A stretch of 64,000 nucleotides of DNA, taken from Flammeovirgaceae bacterium (GTDB taxonomy: Bacteria > Bacteroidota > Bacteroidia > Cytophagales > Cyclobacteriaceae). Positions 35,844 to 45,128 of this stretch are shown here, piece by piece (within the stretch, counting starts at the first letter, position 1; every line of letters starts with the position of its first letter). The position numbers and the translations under genes were made by a program. Below the pieces are notes generated by a model. The model was not told the DNA's origin. It made no database searches and was given only the letters and a program-made list of their open reading frames with translations. The stretch is from NCBI GenBank assembly GCA_016712035.1, contig JADJRT010000001.1, forward strand, positions 496,001 to 560,000, written 5' to 3'.

Positions 35844-36877
35844 GCTCTTGAAGTTAAGGATTTAACGCGCTTATAAATTTGGCGACCCTCTCGCAGCGTA
35901 AGATACGCAACGCCCCGTTCGTGATTCTCTTTACTTATGCGATAGAGATTTTGCCAGTGCGTTATTAATACTTTAATGCCTTCGAACAGTGAGGAGCCTG
36001 GTTGATAAATATGTGCGGGCTCAGCGCCACATCCGTTTATTTCCAGAATCATCACCTTTCCAGACTCTAAATCCTGAGCCGAGTTACATCTTAAATCAAA
36101 ACGGCCGAAATAGAAGTCAGGAATTTGCTTACTGATTTGATCGAAGATACGGGAAAGCTTTTCTGTTATAAGATAATTCTTATTTAGGAATGTTGTGCCG
36201 AGACAATGATTACCAATCGATACCAATTCGAGTCGTGCTCCTTTCGGTAGAATTTCCTGGAGGCGACTTCTATATGTTGTCTTTAGCGTTTTCCATTGAA
36301 GTTTCGCGCGATCTTTTTCCAAAATTAATTCTTGGATACATTTTTTTCCATCACCCGTGATCGACAAAAATTCTTTACCAGTAATGGAGTTTACAAATCC
36401 ATTTGTCTGAGATGGATACCGCACATAAAACACGCCAAACTCTAATGGCAGCGTGACCAATTCCTGAATAATAAAATCAATTTTTATTTCTGACAAATAG
36501 TTTTCAATGCCGGCCTCATCTTTGATTTTTCGAACCATCCATCCGCGCTCGCCTAAATCGGGTTTAAAGATTACCGGAAAAGAAAAACCATTTTGCTTTA
36601 AGAGATCAACAACTTCTTGCCTGGTTGAAGGGAGCCGGACTAAAATTGTTTTTGGCTTTATAGAGTCAGACACATGTTGCAAGATCTCAAATTTCGATTC
36701 GCCCATCATGCCTCCGGTAAGTATGGAGGGATTCGATGCTGAGAAGTAGAGAAGAGATCGCTCTTTAATGGCGTACCAAAACCATAAGAAAATTATTGGA
36801 GCCTGAATGATTCCAAACGGCCAATACTCCCAGCTTTTGAGTTTGATGAAGAAGTTACTGCGAAATAGTTTTTGCAC
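35840..36877 (-). CDS. ATP-grasp enzyme, D-Ala-D-Ala ligase-like
   Basis: 345 residues. One hydrophobic segment (about 19-37, FGIIQAPIIFLWFWYAI) precedes an ATP-grasp domain with VIFKPDLGERGWMV (ATP lysine and glycine loop), FIIQELV, FGRFDLRC and MILEINGCGAEPAHIY (Mg-binding Glu and Asn). ATP-grasp ligases join a carboxylate to an amine or thiol via an acyl phosphate. It is translationally coupled to the amino-acid exporter, which fits production or modification of an amino acid or dipeptide that is then exported. That link is inference; the substrate cannot be read from sequence. Confidence 0.78.
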   Translation of the reverse strand: MQKLFRSNFFIKLKSWEYWPFGIIQAPIIFLWFWYAIKERSLLYFSASNPSILTGGMMGESKFEILQHVSDSIKPKTILVRLPSTRQEVVDLLKQNGFSFPVIFKPDLGERGWMVRKIKDEAGIENYLSEIKIDFIIQELVTLPLEFGVFYVRYPSQTNGFVNSITGKEFLSITGDGKKCIQELILEKDRAKLQWKTLKTTYRSRLQEILPKGARLELVSIGNHCLGTTFLNKNYLITEKLSRIFDQISKQIPDFYFGRFDLRCNSAQDLESGKVMILEINGCGAEPAHIYQPGSSLFEGIKVLITHWQNLYRISKENHERGVAYLTLREGRQIYKRVKSLTSRA

Positions 36878-36913
36878 GGAAATTTTGAATGGTGCAAAAA
36901 TAAGGAAAGTGAA

Positions 36914-37432
36914 TTAGCGTGTAGCCAATTCTGAATCTTTGTAACGAATGGTCGAAACGGCCACCCCAAAATCGATTGGAAGATTGATATACCCGGCCAC
37001 TTCGCGAATGCCTATTTTCATAATGGCCATGTGGTGTACGGCATGCTCAATGTTATAGGTAAGCTCCCGCAGATAATTCGTGGCAATAACCATGGTCTCT
37101 TCGCTATCGGGTTTATAGCCAACCTCAAGTTTCAAGGGTTTGTCGATCTGATTTTCAGTTACAAATTCCTGTATTTGATGTAGTGTGTGGAGCGCAATAT
37201 GTTTATCGTTCTCCATCGCTTTATTGTGGATGCGCTTATCATAATTCACAACACCCAGTTCATAGCCTTGTTCAAGACAAATGAAAAACTCAAGCGTGTG
37301 CCGGAGGTGCTGACCCACCGTAGAATTGCTTAGAGCAGCGGAAGGTTTACGAAAATCCTCTTCGTTAATAGTGGTGACTATATCTACCAGTTGCTTTAGT
37401 ATTGTACTTCCTGCCTCGAGAAGTTGTCTCAT
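36914..37432 (-). CDS. DinB family protein
   Basis: 172 residues forming a four-helix bundle. Metal-ligand histidines of the DinB/YfiT fold are visible: VGQHLRHTLEFF (about 46-57) and NIEHAVHHMAIMKIG near 130-145. Members are metal-dependent enzymes such as bacillithiol or mycothiol transferases, or of unknown activity. A YpdA-type reductase elsewhere in this window makes a bacillithiol-linked role thinkable, but nothing specific supports it. Single gene. Confidence 0.78.
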   Translation of the reverse strand: MRQLLEAGSTILKQLVDIVTTINEEDFRKPSAALSNSTVGQHLRHTLEFFICLEQGYELGVVNYDKRIHNKAMENDKHIALHTLHQIQEFVTENQIDKPLKLEVGYKPDSEETMVIATNYLRELTYNIEHAVHHMAIMKIGIREVAGYINLPIDFGVAVSTIRYKDSELATR

Positions 37433-37508
37433 AATTTAATCACGTGTAAGCCGCGCCAAAGATACGGTAATTATAGAATCATTTATCTCCATAGGTTCCT
37501 AATCGTTG

Positions 37509-37964
37509 CTATTTGGCGATTTTTTTCCAGTTTTGGTCGGCTTGGGCCTTGAGCGTCTTTTCATTTTTATTCCAATCGCTAAGCGTATTGTTGCCCCAAA
37601 AGTTGTAAAACAAATACAGCCGGGCGTCAATAATTTTAAAAGTTTCGGGATCAATTTTTACTTTCTCGCCCGTTTCGCCCATAGCATAAGCACACCAGCC
37701 GCCATAGGCAGGCTCAAATTTTTCTGGGTAAGCTTTGAATTTGGCAGCGTTAGTTGTGTTGGCAAAAAGGTAGGTAACTTCTTTATAGGCAAACCTTATA
37801 TCGCTTTTTCCCATAAGGGGCTTGTTGTCAAAATAACTAACCGGGTCATAGCCATCCAGGGCAATTGATTTCTTTACGTTAAAATGCTTGGTGCGTAATT
37901 CAGCTTCTTGCGACCAAACCGTTATGCTAATTAGTAATAAACAGATGCTAATGACACTTTTCAT
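37509..37964 (-). CDS. Exported YHS domain protein
   Basis: 151 residues with signal peptide (ISICLLLISITVWSQ). The YHS-type core reads ALDGYDPVSYF, then YLFANTTNAAKFKAYPEKF and YGGWCAYAMG. YHS domains are thought to bind metals through Cys and His. Found in Bacteroidota as a stand-alone periplasmic protein of unknown role. It is followed by recX in the same direction after a 70-base spacing on its upstream side. Confidence 0.82.
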   Translation of the reverse strand: MKSVISICLLLISITVWSQEAELRTKHFNVKKSIALDGYDPVSYFDNKPLMGKSDIRFAYKEVTYLFANTTNAAKFKAYPEKFEPAYGGWCAYAMGETGEKVKIDPETFKIIDARLYLFYNFWGNNTLSDWNKNEKTLKAQADQNWKKIAK

Positions 37965-38034
37965 TTGAGCAATAACGAGAGCGCCTCAATTCGGGTTCAG
38001 TAATTTTGCGCTAATGTCACGCAGACAGCAAATT

Positions 38035-38535
38035 TTAATCGGGTAATAAATCTTTGATAAAACCCCAAACCAATTCGGGTTCATAGCCTTTTCCAATAAC
38101 AAAGCGGGCAATCTTATCGCGTTTTTTAAATTGATTTTCTTCCTGGCTTTCGGCTGCTTTCTTTTTGATCAATGCTTTTAAAGTCTTTGAATAATCGACC
38201 GCTTCAATTTCATTTAAACCGCGCTGGATACATGTACGAGTAAGACCCAAATACTCAAGCTCATTTTTGATTTTTAACCGCCCCCATTTTTTTATTCGAA
38301 ACTTACCACCCGCATAGGCCTTGGCGAAACGCTCTTCATTTAAAAATCCATCCGTAATAAGTTGTGAGAGTAACTCATCAACCTGACTGGCATAGAGTCC
38401 GTATTCAAACAGTTTGTTTTTTACTTCCTTATGGGAACGCTCCTGGTAAGCACAGTAGCGTTGAGCGCGAGCCAGAGCTTCTGTGGGTGAATATCGCTTT
38501 ATGAATTTCGGTTCCTGATCAGGGTCGCTAAGCAT
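38035..38535 (-). CDS. recX: Regulatory protein RecX
   Basis: 166 residues, three-helix repeats typical of RecX: ALARAQRYCAYQERSHKEVK at the N-terminus, QLITDGFLNEERFAKAYAGG in the middle, and a basic C-terminus. RecX caps RecA filaments and limits recombination. recA is not in the window, as is usual in this phylum. Length is standard. Confidence 0.88.
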   Translation of the reverse strand: MLSDPDQEPKFIKRYSPTEALARAQRYCAYQERSHKEVKNKLFEYGLYASQVDELLSQLITDGFLNEERFAKAYAGGKFRIKKWGRLKIKNELEYLGLTRTCIQRGLNEIEAVDYSKTLKALIKKKAAESQEENQFKKRDKIARFVIGKGYEPELVWGFIKDLLPD

Positions 38536-38588
38536 AGTTTAAATATCAGAAACCACTCCACCGGAATCAAGTCAGTAAGAGTAGTGAT

Positions 38589-39068
38589 CTACTTTACTTT
38601 TACCAAGCCTTTATTTCTTAATATGCTCAGCAAAAATTTACGCTCATTTTCGGTATTGAAAATTTTGAAAGGAAGGTGGATCAACTGGGCCTTATTGACA
38701 AAAAGTAAGAAGTAGTCTTTGCCAATTTTGGCTGATTTAATCTGATCCCACTTCATGGGCATGCCTTCGCGGGCATTTAGTTTCATTACAATCTGCTGAC
38801 TGGTTATTTCGTATGAAAAACGTTCAAATAACATTTTGCCCTGATCGAGTTGAGTTACCCCGTAAAACTGAATCCACCAAAACAGCAAATACAAACCCGC
38901 GCCAATACCCGCGCCAATAAACCACCAGATACTTGAAATCCATAAGTAGCCCAGGCAAATAGCCACCACTATCAAGCTCACCCACCATTGTCGCTGTAAA
39001 ATAGCCTTCAAAGCCATTTTTATATAGTCTTTCTTCTCCAGGCGATAATTTCGCGTCTTTACAATCAT
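38589..39068 (-). CDS. YcxB-like membrane protein
   Basis: 159 residues from ATG 39068 (MIVKTRNY); an upstream ATG at 39077 is possible. Two adjacent helices (about 31-68, WWVSLIVVAICLGYLWISSI) are followed by a PH-like C-terminal domain (MPMKWDQIKSAKIGKDYFLL), the YcxB arrangement. Function unknown. Confidence 0.65.
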   Translation of the reverse strand: MIVKTRNYRLEKKDYIKMALKAILQRQWWVSLIVVAICLGYLWISSIWWFIGAGIGAGLYLLFWWIQFYGVTQLDQGKMLFERFSYEITSQQIVMKLNAREGMPMKWDQIKSAKIGKDYFLLFVNKAQLIHLPFKIFNTENERKFLLSILRNKGLVKVK

Positions 39069-39134
39069 AGCAACCAATCTAATTTTAAGGAGGGCAAAAA
39101 TAATGGGGATTTGTGGGATTTTCTAATTAAAGGT

Positions 39135-39293
39135 TAGCCACAGATTCACAGATTAAAAAATTGTATCTAGTCATTACCCCAAGCTGCCAATAAACTTAGG
39201 TTCAATGCGGCATTATACATTTGTCGTGTATCCATTTATTATGATATAATCTAATAAGAAGAGGATGTGATTATATCTGTGAATCTGTGGCTA
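39135..39293. repeat. 159-base element bounded by perfect 19-base inverted repeats
   Basis: TAGCCACAGATTCACAGAT (39135-39153) is exactly inverted as ATCTGTGAATCTGTGGCTA (39275-39293). The core carries no reading frame. The arms contain the CACAGATTCACAGAT phrase that I recall from widespread REP/MITE-like intergenic repeats in many phyla. It fills the gap between the YcxB-like gene and nadC and ends six bases from the nadC stop, so it may also act as a nadC terminator structure. Confidence 0.75.
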
Positions 39294-39298
39294 TTAAA

Positions 39299-40158
39299 TT
39301 ACTTCTCCACTTTCAAACTCAAATCCAAGCTTTTTACGGAATGGGTGAGTGCCCCGATGGAGATATAATTAACGCCACATTTGGCAATAGAACGAAGGGT
39401 TGACTCGGTAATTCCTCCGCTTGCTTCGGTTTTATATTTTCCGTTAACCAAGGCAACAGCTTTTTTCATATCCGTCACGCTCATATTATCTAACATGATT
39501 ATATCCACACCTCCAACGTTTACTACCTCTCTTACCTCGTCTAACGTTCGGGTTTCGACTTCAATCTTCAATGCTTTTTTCTTTTCATCAAGATAGTTTT
39601 TAACATTTTCTATTGCAGGCCGAATTCCACCAGCCATATCGATATGGTTATCCTTTAGCATCACCATATCATACAAGGCAAACCGATGGTTGCGGCCACC
39701 GCCAATGGCCACCGCCCACTTTTCCATTAGCCGGAAATTAGGTGTGGTTTTGCGGGTGTCCATTACTTGTGCTTTTGTTCCTTTTATAATTGTGCATAAC
39801 CGGTGCGTGTACGTAGCGATTCCACTCATTCGTTGCATACAATTAAGAACCAATCGCTCGGCCATTAGAATTGAGCGGGCAGAACCCTCCACGATAAAAG
39901 CGATCTCTCCTTTTTCAATTGGGTCGCCATCCTTCTTATAAAATGTTAATTGTAAATCCTTGTCAACTTGGTGAAAAATCCTTTCCGCCATGATTACACC
40001 GGCAATAATACCGTTGTCTTTAATCAAAAGTTTAGCGGTGCATTTTTTTGAGAGCGGATTGAGCCCAGGGTAGAGTGATCACCTTCTCCGAGATCTTCGG
40101 TTAACGCCTGTTTGATAAAATCCTGAATTGCCTGATCGGATAGGTAAGCTGGCCGCAT
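39299..40158 (-). CDS. nadC: Nicotinate-nucleotide pyrophosphorylase (carboxylating), one-base shift
   Basis: Merged protein about 286 residues, the usual length. From ATG 40158 the frame reads MRPAYLSDQAIQDFIKQALT and EDLGEGDHSTLGSI, then is lost at a run of seven T (40043-40049). One more base restores QKKCTAKLLIKDNGIIAGV. Downstream are the quinolinate and PRPP sites, including ATYTHRLC, DTRKTTPNFR, GGGRNHRFALYDMVMLKDNH and EVETRTLDEV. It converts quinolinate to nicotinate mononucleotide in NAD synthesis. The start overlaps the upstream DUF4783 stop (TAATG). Only the N-terminal 40 residues are affected by the shift. Confidence 0.9.
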
Positions 40159-40550
40159 TACTCTTTCACAAAACTGATTTCGTGAATCAGGTAAGTGTTG
40201 CCTGATTGCTTTACACGCATCAATACATTGAATTGATCGCTCGCGCTTTTAAAATTTCCAATAGCGTATTGTAATCCGCTTTTGGAAGAACCGGTGTGTT
40301 CAATCGTAAAATCGGAAACCGGAAATTTTTTGAAGAAGTCGCGCATAACAAATTCTCCTTGAGCTTTGCTGTAGGTATTTACTTCGCCTTCCAGATTGAT
40401 ATCTACCGATTGATTGAAATACTTGGCTAGCTCTTTTGCGCTACCAGCCTTCACTGCATCCTTCATGGGAGCAAAAATATCGGCCTGTGCCCACACTCCC
40501 TGCACAACAAGGATCAAAACAAATGTAAAAAGCCATTTTCTACTACACAT
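40158..40550 (-). CDS. Exported DUF4783 (NTF2-like) protein
   Basis: 130 residues from ATG 40550 (MCSRKWLFTFVLILVVQG, a signal peptide ending near VWAQA). The body matches the DUF4783/NTF2-like pattern: ADIFAPMKDAVKAGSAKELA, YFNQSVDINLEG and QYAIGNFKSASDQFNVLMRV. An upstream in-frame ATG at 40592 adds 14 residues before the signal peptide and is unlikely. In Cytophagales this small protein is often next to nadC, as here, with a one-base stop/start overlap. Function unknown. Confidence 0.78.
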   Translation of the reverse strand: MCSRKWLFTFVLILVVQGVWAQADIFAPMKDAVKAGSAKELAKYFNQSVDINLEGEVNTYSKAQGEFVMRDFFKKFPVSDFTIEHTGSSKSGLQYAIGNFKSASDQFNVLMRVKQSGNTYLIHEISFVKE

Positions 40551-40776
40551 AGCGCGATTGATTAGACCAAAATTATGCCATTTAATCTCCAAATAGATAA
40601 TTGTAGATGATATTTTTGAATCCCGATTACCTGATATTCTTCAATGTGTAATATATAGCAGATAGCGGCCATTGCACACTCATAAATTATCAACACGTTT
40701 TTCCACCCTAACGATTGTTTTTCCGCATTAGCATTCAACTATCCTCGCTGATATGACAAAAACGGTAAATCACAGG

Positions 40777-40784
40777 TATATTTG
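40777..40784 (+). promoter_or_regulatory. Possible -7 promoter element of gpmI
   Basis: TATATTTG fits the Bacteroidota -7 consensus TANNTTTG and lies 26 bases before the gpmI start. I see no good TTTG -33 box at the expected distance, so this is a weak call. Confidence 0.35.
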
Positions 40785-40810
40785 AACTGTTAATTTTTAA
40801 AATATTTAGT

Positions 40811-42337
40811 ATGAATAAGAAAGTGCTGTTGATGATTCTGGATGGATGGGGAATCGCAAAAAACACGAAAGTATCAGCCATCGACCACGCTAAAACTCCA
40901 TACATTAATTCTTTATACGAGAAGTATCCACATAGTAAACTGGAGGCTTCTGGGTTAGCTGTGGGCTTGCCGGCAGGACAAATGGGCAACTCCGAAGTGG
41001 GCCATATGAACATTGGCGCGGGTCGCGTAGTCTATCAGGATTTAGTACGGGTAAACAAAGCCGTTGAAGAGAAGGAGCTTGATAAAAATGTTGTTTTACT
41101 GGAAGCTCTGGCCTATGCCAAGAAGAGCGGCAAATCATTTCATTTAATAGGTCTCTTGTCGGATGGAGGCGTGCATTCGCACATAGAACATTTAAAAGGT
41201 CTATGCACAATTGCTCATAACCACGGGCTGAAAAATGTATTTATTCATGCATTCACCGATGGCCGCGATACTGACCCCAAAGGAGGACTTGCCTATTTGA
41301 GTGATTTAAAGAATCATTTGAAAAAAACTACCGGACAAATTGCGAGCGTAGTAGGTCGTTATTATGCGATGGATCGCGACAAGCGCTGGGAGCGGGTAAA
41401 ACTTGCTTATGATGTGATGGTGCATGGCATTGGAGAAAAAACGAACGATGTTTTAGATGCTGTTTCCAATTCGTATGATAGCGGCATAACGGATGAATTT
41501 ATTAAGCCGATTGTAGTAGTTGATGAAAAGGATAAACCACTATCTACCATTCAGGATGGCGATGTAGTCCTTTGCTTTAACTTCCGTACCGATCGGGGTC
41601 GCGAAATTACCTTGGCTTTAACGCAGCAAGATTTTCATGAGCAAAACATGAATAAGTTAAATCTGCATTATGTAACGCTCACCAACTATGACGATACCTT
41701 TAAAGGTGTTAATGTGATTTTTGATAAGGACAATCTGGAAAATACGTTGGGGGAAATCGTTGCAAAAGCAAACAAAAAACAAATCCGAATTGCGGAGACT
41801 GAAAAATATCCACATGTTACTTTCTTTTTTAGCGGAGGAAGGGAAGAAGTTTTTCCAGGTGAATCTCGCTTAATGTGTCCGTCACCCAAGGTAGCTACCT
41901 ACGATTTGAAACCCGAGATGAGCGCCCAGGACATTCGCGATAAAATAATTCCGGAACTAGAAAATAAGGCGGCTGATTTTATATGCCTGAATTTTGCTAA
42001 CCCCGATATGGTAGGACACACCGGTGTTTTCGAGGCTGCGGTTAAAGCTTGCGAAACCGTTGATCAATGTAATGAAGCGGTAACCGAAGTGGCGCGTAAA
42101 AATGGATATGCTATTATTATTATTGCCGATCACGGCAATGCAGATATGATGATTAATGAAGATGGTACGCCCAACACGGCTCATACTACCAATTTGGTTC
42201 CATGCATTCTGGTTGATGATTCTTATCATGGCCAAATTAAGGATGGGAAGTTAGGTGACTTAGCGCCAACCATTTTAACACTCATGGGAATACCCATCCC
42301 TAAAGAAATGACGGGCACGGTGTTGATCGATAAATAA
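40811..42337 (+). CDS. gpmI: 2,3-bisphosphoglycerate-independent phosphoglycerate mutase
   Basis: 508 residues, full length. Alkaline-phosphatase-like metal site: LLMILDGWG (first Asp), GNSEVGHMNIGAGR with the nucleophilic Ser, TDGRDTDPKGG, GRYYAMDRDKRWERV, and the C-terminal metal ligands ADHGNADMM and NTAHTTNLVP. It interconverts 3- and 2-phosphoglycerate in glycolysis using Mn2+. The stop codon overlaps the next start (TAATGATG), so the downstream lipoprotein is co-transcribed. Confidence 0.96.
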   Translation: MNKKVLLMILDGWGIAKNTKVSAIDHAKTPYINSLYEKYPHSKLEASGLAVGLPAGQMGNSEVGHMNIGAGRVVYQDLVRVNKAVEEKELDKNVVLLEALAYAKKSGKSFHLIGLLSDGGVHSHIEHLKGLCTIAHNHGLKNVFIHAFTDGRDTDPKGGLAYLSDLKNHLKKTTGQIASVVGRYYAMDRDKRWERVKLAYDVMVHGIGEKTNDVLDAVSNSYDSGITDEFIKPIVVVDEKDKPLSTIQDGDVVLCFNFRTDRGREITLALTQQDFHEQNMNKLNLHYVTLTNYDDTFKGVNVIFDKDNLENTLGEIVAKANKKQIRIAETEKYPHVTFFFSGGREEVFPGESRLMCPSPKVATYDLKPEMSAQDIRDKIIPELENKAADFICLNFANPDMVGHTGVFEAAVKACETVDQCNEAVTEVARKNGYAIIIIADHGNADMMINEDGTPNTAHTTNLVPCILVDDSYHGQIKDGKLGDLAPTILTLMGIPIPKEMTGTVLIDK

Positions 42338-42931
42338 TGATGCGGGGAATACTTTTTTTCGTTGGCTGTTTATTTTTACTAGCCAGTTGTAACAAGGCTA
42401 ATCTGAAATATGAAAAGCCTTATTTTGATTTTGACAGTTTGATTAACGCCCAATCAACTGCGTTGGTCAATGCGGGTACAACACTTTCAAAATCGGTTTC
42501 ATTAAATGGAACACAAGACTTATCAACCGTTAAAACCGACAGTGTGGTCATGGCGCATGAGCTAGAAGTCTTCCGGCAGTTAGATGTGATCAACAAACCC
42601 CTTTACCGAACTGCCTACGACATTGTGGATGGAGATCGGGATTTGCGCAGCAATCTCTTAATGCGTACCTATAAAGCCAAAAATCCATCGCCTGTACCGT
42701 TTATTACTTTCTATTATCTCCATGATCTGAATCATCTTAAAAAAATCGAATCTGTTTACCACGAAAACAATACGCTTTACTTAACAGAAAGAGAACCTTT
42801 ACCTCGAGTTTGATGACATTTCGGGGCTGTCGTCACTTACCCGGTACAAAGTTTCCGGAAAACAGAAAATGGTTTTGAGCGATAGTGTTTTGTTCTCTAT
42901 TGAAGGCGAGTTTTTGCGCAGTAATAATTAA
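42337..42931 (+). CDS. Lipoprotein of unknown function, split by one-base shift
   Basis: About 197 residues when merged. The signal FFVGCLFLLASC ends in a lipidated Cys. The first frame stops at 42813, but the text continues in the +1 frame as YLEFDDISGLSSLTRYKVSG, then KQKMVLSDSVLFSIEGEFL, ending at 42931. One surplus A in the AAA at 42788-42790 explains the split. I recall proteins of this shape next to gpmI in Cytophagales but no function. Periplasmic face of inner or outer membrane. Confidence 0.65.
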
Positions 42932-43072
42932 AAAATTTAACCATCATAAATATTTGTAAATATTTGTTTTGCTGTGTGAAAGTTTATAATCTTAAAAGAA
43001 AGCGAGGAACTTTTATAACGCCACCAAATGGGTTTTTGTTGAACCGGCGTTTGGGGGTCGGCTTTTGTTGAA

Positions 43073-43535
43073 ATGTTATTTTTAACCATCAATTTACGGC
43101 TCTGGCAAATTAGGGTTTACTCATAAATATATAATGCATGGACTCCTGTGGACGTGGCATAAATCACACCATTCGGTGCATAACCATACTTTCGAAAAGA
43201 ATGATTGGTTTGCTGTTGTGTTTAGCCTTCCCTCTATCGCTTTATTTTATTACGGAAGCGTAGTTTCTTATAACCCCTATTGGTTATCGGTTGGGTTAGG
43301 AATACTTTGTTATGGTATCTTTTATATAGTATTCCATGATTTCATTGTTCATCAACGCATTAAATTAAGATCAATAAAAAAGAGCAAATATCTAAAGCGA
43401 ATGATCAATGCTCATTACATTCATCATAGTAAACATACCAAGGAGAATTGCGAAGCTTTTGGATTTCTGTATGCACCCAAAAAATACGCACCCAAAAATT
43501 TTAAGCTTCGCCAGGAAAGACAGGAAACGCAATAA
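43073..43535 (+). pseudogene. Beta-carotene hydroxylase (CrtZ) remnant
   Basis: From 43134 the frame gives 133 residues with the diiron/fatty-acid-hydroxylase histidine clusters HKSHH, HDFIVH and HYIHHSKH, typical of CrtZ. HKYI of the first motif (HKYIMHG) lies just before this ATG in frame, without any usable start codon. A better start (ATG 43073, MLFLTINLRLW) is in a different frame. The first transmembrane helix normally encoded here is not recognisable. With the adjacent broken cyclase this looks like a decaying carotenoid pair, though a single G too many near 43113 could also explain the frame change. Confidence 0.65.
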
Positions 43536-43545
43536 TTAATTTTAA

Positions 43546-43850
43546 ATCCAAAGTATCTATAATCTGGTTATTGATTTAGAGGCTATTTCACTATCACTTT
43601 TACTCAGCTTTCATCCTCAGGTTATTTTTTCTAAAAAATGGAAATATACCTGGCCAGCTATTTTATTTCCTGCGTTACTTTTTTTGGTTTGGGATGTATG
43701 GTTTACAAATATGGGTGTATGGGGCTTTAACTCCGATTGTCTTATTGGCAAATATTTTTTTTAGAATTACCGATTGACCCTACTTGGGCCGATTCTACCT
43801 CTTTTCTTTGGATCCTTATCCCCTTCTTTCTGGTGAATGGTAGACGCTAG
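43546..43850 (+). pseudogene. Lycopene cyclase (CrtY c/d type) remnant
   Basis: No start codon; ATC stands where a Met is expected. The frame reads NLVIDLEAISLSLLLSFHP and KWKYTWPAILFPALLFLVWD, then MGVWGFN, the conserved first repeat of heterodimer-type lycopene cyclases. A surplus T in the run near 43755-43762 gives a stop; the next frame reads FLELPID and then jumps to FLWILIPFFLVNG, which belongs to the second repeat. The middle of the protein, including the PxEE-like segment, is missing. Lycopene cyclase normally follows crtZ in Bacteroidota carotenoid clusters, as it does here. 43851-44084 contains no gene I can support. Confidence 0.7.
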
Positions 43851-44084
43851 AGCCCCCTTAAGGGTATCACACATATGGAGCTGAGTCTATCCATTCTGGG
43901 GACATGAAATAATTGCCTATAATTTAACGGGGAGGGTTCCTTTTATCAGAAACTAAGCATTAACATTTTAAGGTGAGTATTTGGAATAAAATTAATTAGT
44001 AGCTTTGGCGCTTATGAGTGGCGGTACTTGGCATCTTGTTGCCATTAATTGTCGCTCCGATGACCCAAAAACCTAAGAAAAAGC

Positions 44085-45128
44085 ATGTTATTATTTACGT
44101 TGTTTGGATTTGATCTGAGAGATGAATCTTTTCTTTACAGCGTTTTCGGCATTATTATAGCCTCCTTTCTGCTGATAGATCTGGGTTTTTTTAATAAATC
44201 AGCTCACAAAATCTCAACCAAATCAGCCCTTTACCAATCAATTTTTTGGGTTGTAATCAGCACTATTTTTGGATACCTGGTCTATAGGATGGGACCTTAT
44301 GAGTCGCTGCAAGGCGGCAAGATGACTACACTGTCAGGGCTCGATGCTGCGGTACAATATTTCTCTGCTTACTTAACCGAATACGCACTTTCCGTTGATA
44401 ACATTTTTGTTATCCTACTTATCCTTAAATTTTTTAAAGTTAAAGAAGAATATTTTCATAAGGTGCTCTTCTGGGGTATTCTGGGAGCCGTATTCTTTCG
44501 GGGGATTTTCATTTTTGTTGGTGCGCTTCTCATCCATGAGTTTCATTGGATCCTTTATATCTTCGGAGTTTTTCTTATCTATTCCGGTATAAAAATTTAT
44601 TTTGAAGACAGCGATGAAAAAATTGATCCTGAGAAAAATCCTATCCTGAAATTCTGTCGTAAGTATTTACCCATTACAAAAGACGAAATGGGAGGCAAGT
44701 TTATCGCTCGCGTTGATGGGAAAATAATGTTCACCCCCCTCTTTCTTGTAATCGTATTGATTGAGACTACCGATTTAATATTTGCCGTGGACTCTATCCC
44801 GGCAGCATTTGCTATAACTACTAATGAATTTATTATTTATACCTCCAATATTTTTGCGGTGATGGGATTACGGGCTATGTTTTTTCTCCTCTCCGGAATC
44901 ATCGACAAGTTTTATCTACTTCAAAAAGGACTGTCAATTATTTTGTTTTTTATTGGAGCTAAGATGTTGTTGGAGATCGGTAAAGGTGTTGACTTCCTGC
45001 CAGATGTGTTGACAGATATGCCACCCACAATCTCCTTCATTGTGATTCTGGTCACCCTTACCTTATCCATTGTTTTTTCGATCATGATTCCCCGTAAGGA
45101 TAAGGAATCCGATGAACTTAAGGACTAA
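44085..45128 (+). CDS. TerC family integral membrane protein
   Basis: 347 residues with about nine helices. The two signature stretches are EYALSVDNIFVILLILKFF (about 105-123) and ETTDLIFAVDSIPAAFAIT (about 227-245), whose acidic residues form the presumed metal path. TerC/Alx proteins export Mn2+ and support metalation of secreted proteins; tellurite resistance is the historical label. I checked the leader for a yybP-ykoY manganese riboswitch and found none. The end overlaps the convergent neighbour by four bases. Confidence 0.9.
   Translation: MLLFTLFGFDLRDESFLYSVFGIIIASFLLIDLGFFNKSAHKISTKSALYQSIFWVVISTIFGYLVYRMGPYESLQGGKMTTLSGLDAAVQYFSAYLTEYALSVDNIFVILLILKFFKVKEEYFHKVLFWGILGAVFFRGIFIFVGALLIHEFHWILYIFGVFLIYSGIKIYFEDSDEKIDPEKNPILKFCRKYLPITKDEMGGKFIARVDGKIMFTPLFLVIVLIETTDLIFAVDSIPAAFAITTNEFIIYTSNIFAVMGLRAMFFLLSGIIDKFYLLQKGLSIILFFIGAKMLLEIGKGVDFLPDVLTDMPPTISFIVILVTLTLSIVFSIMIPRKDKESDELKD

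Noticed and set aside
43851..44084. Possible yybP-ykoY manganese riboswitch upstream of TerC
   Set aside because: The conserved loops of that riboswitch were not found; only a purine-rich GGTGAGTATT was seen, which is not sufficient.
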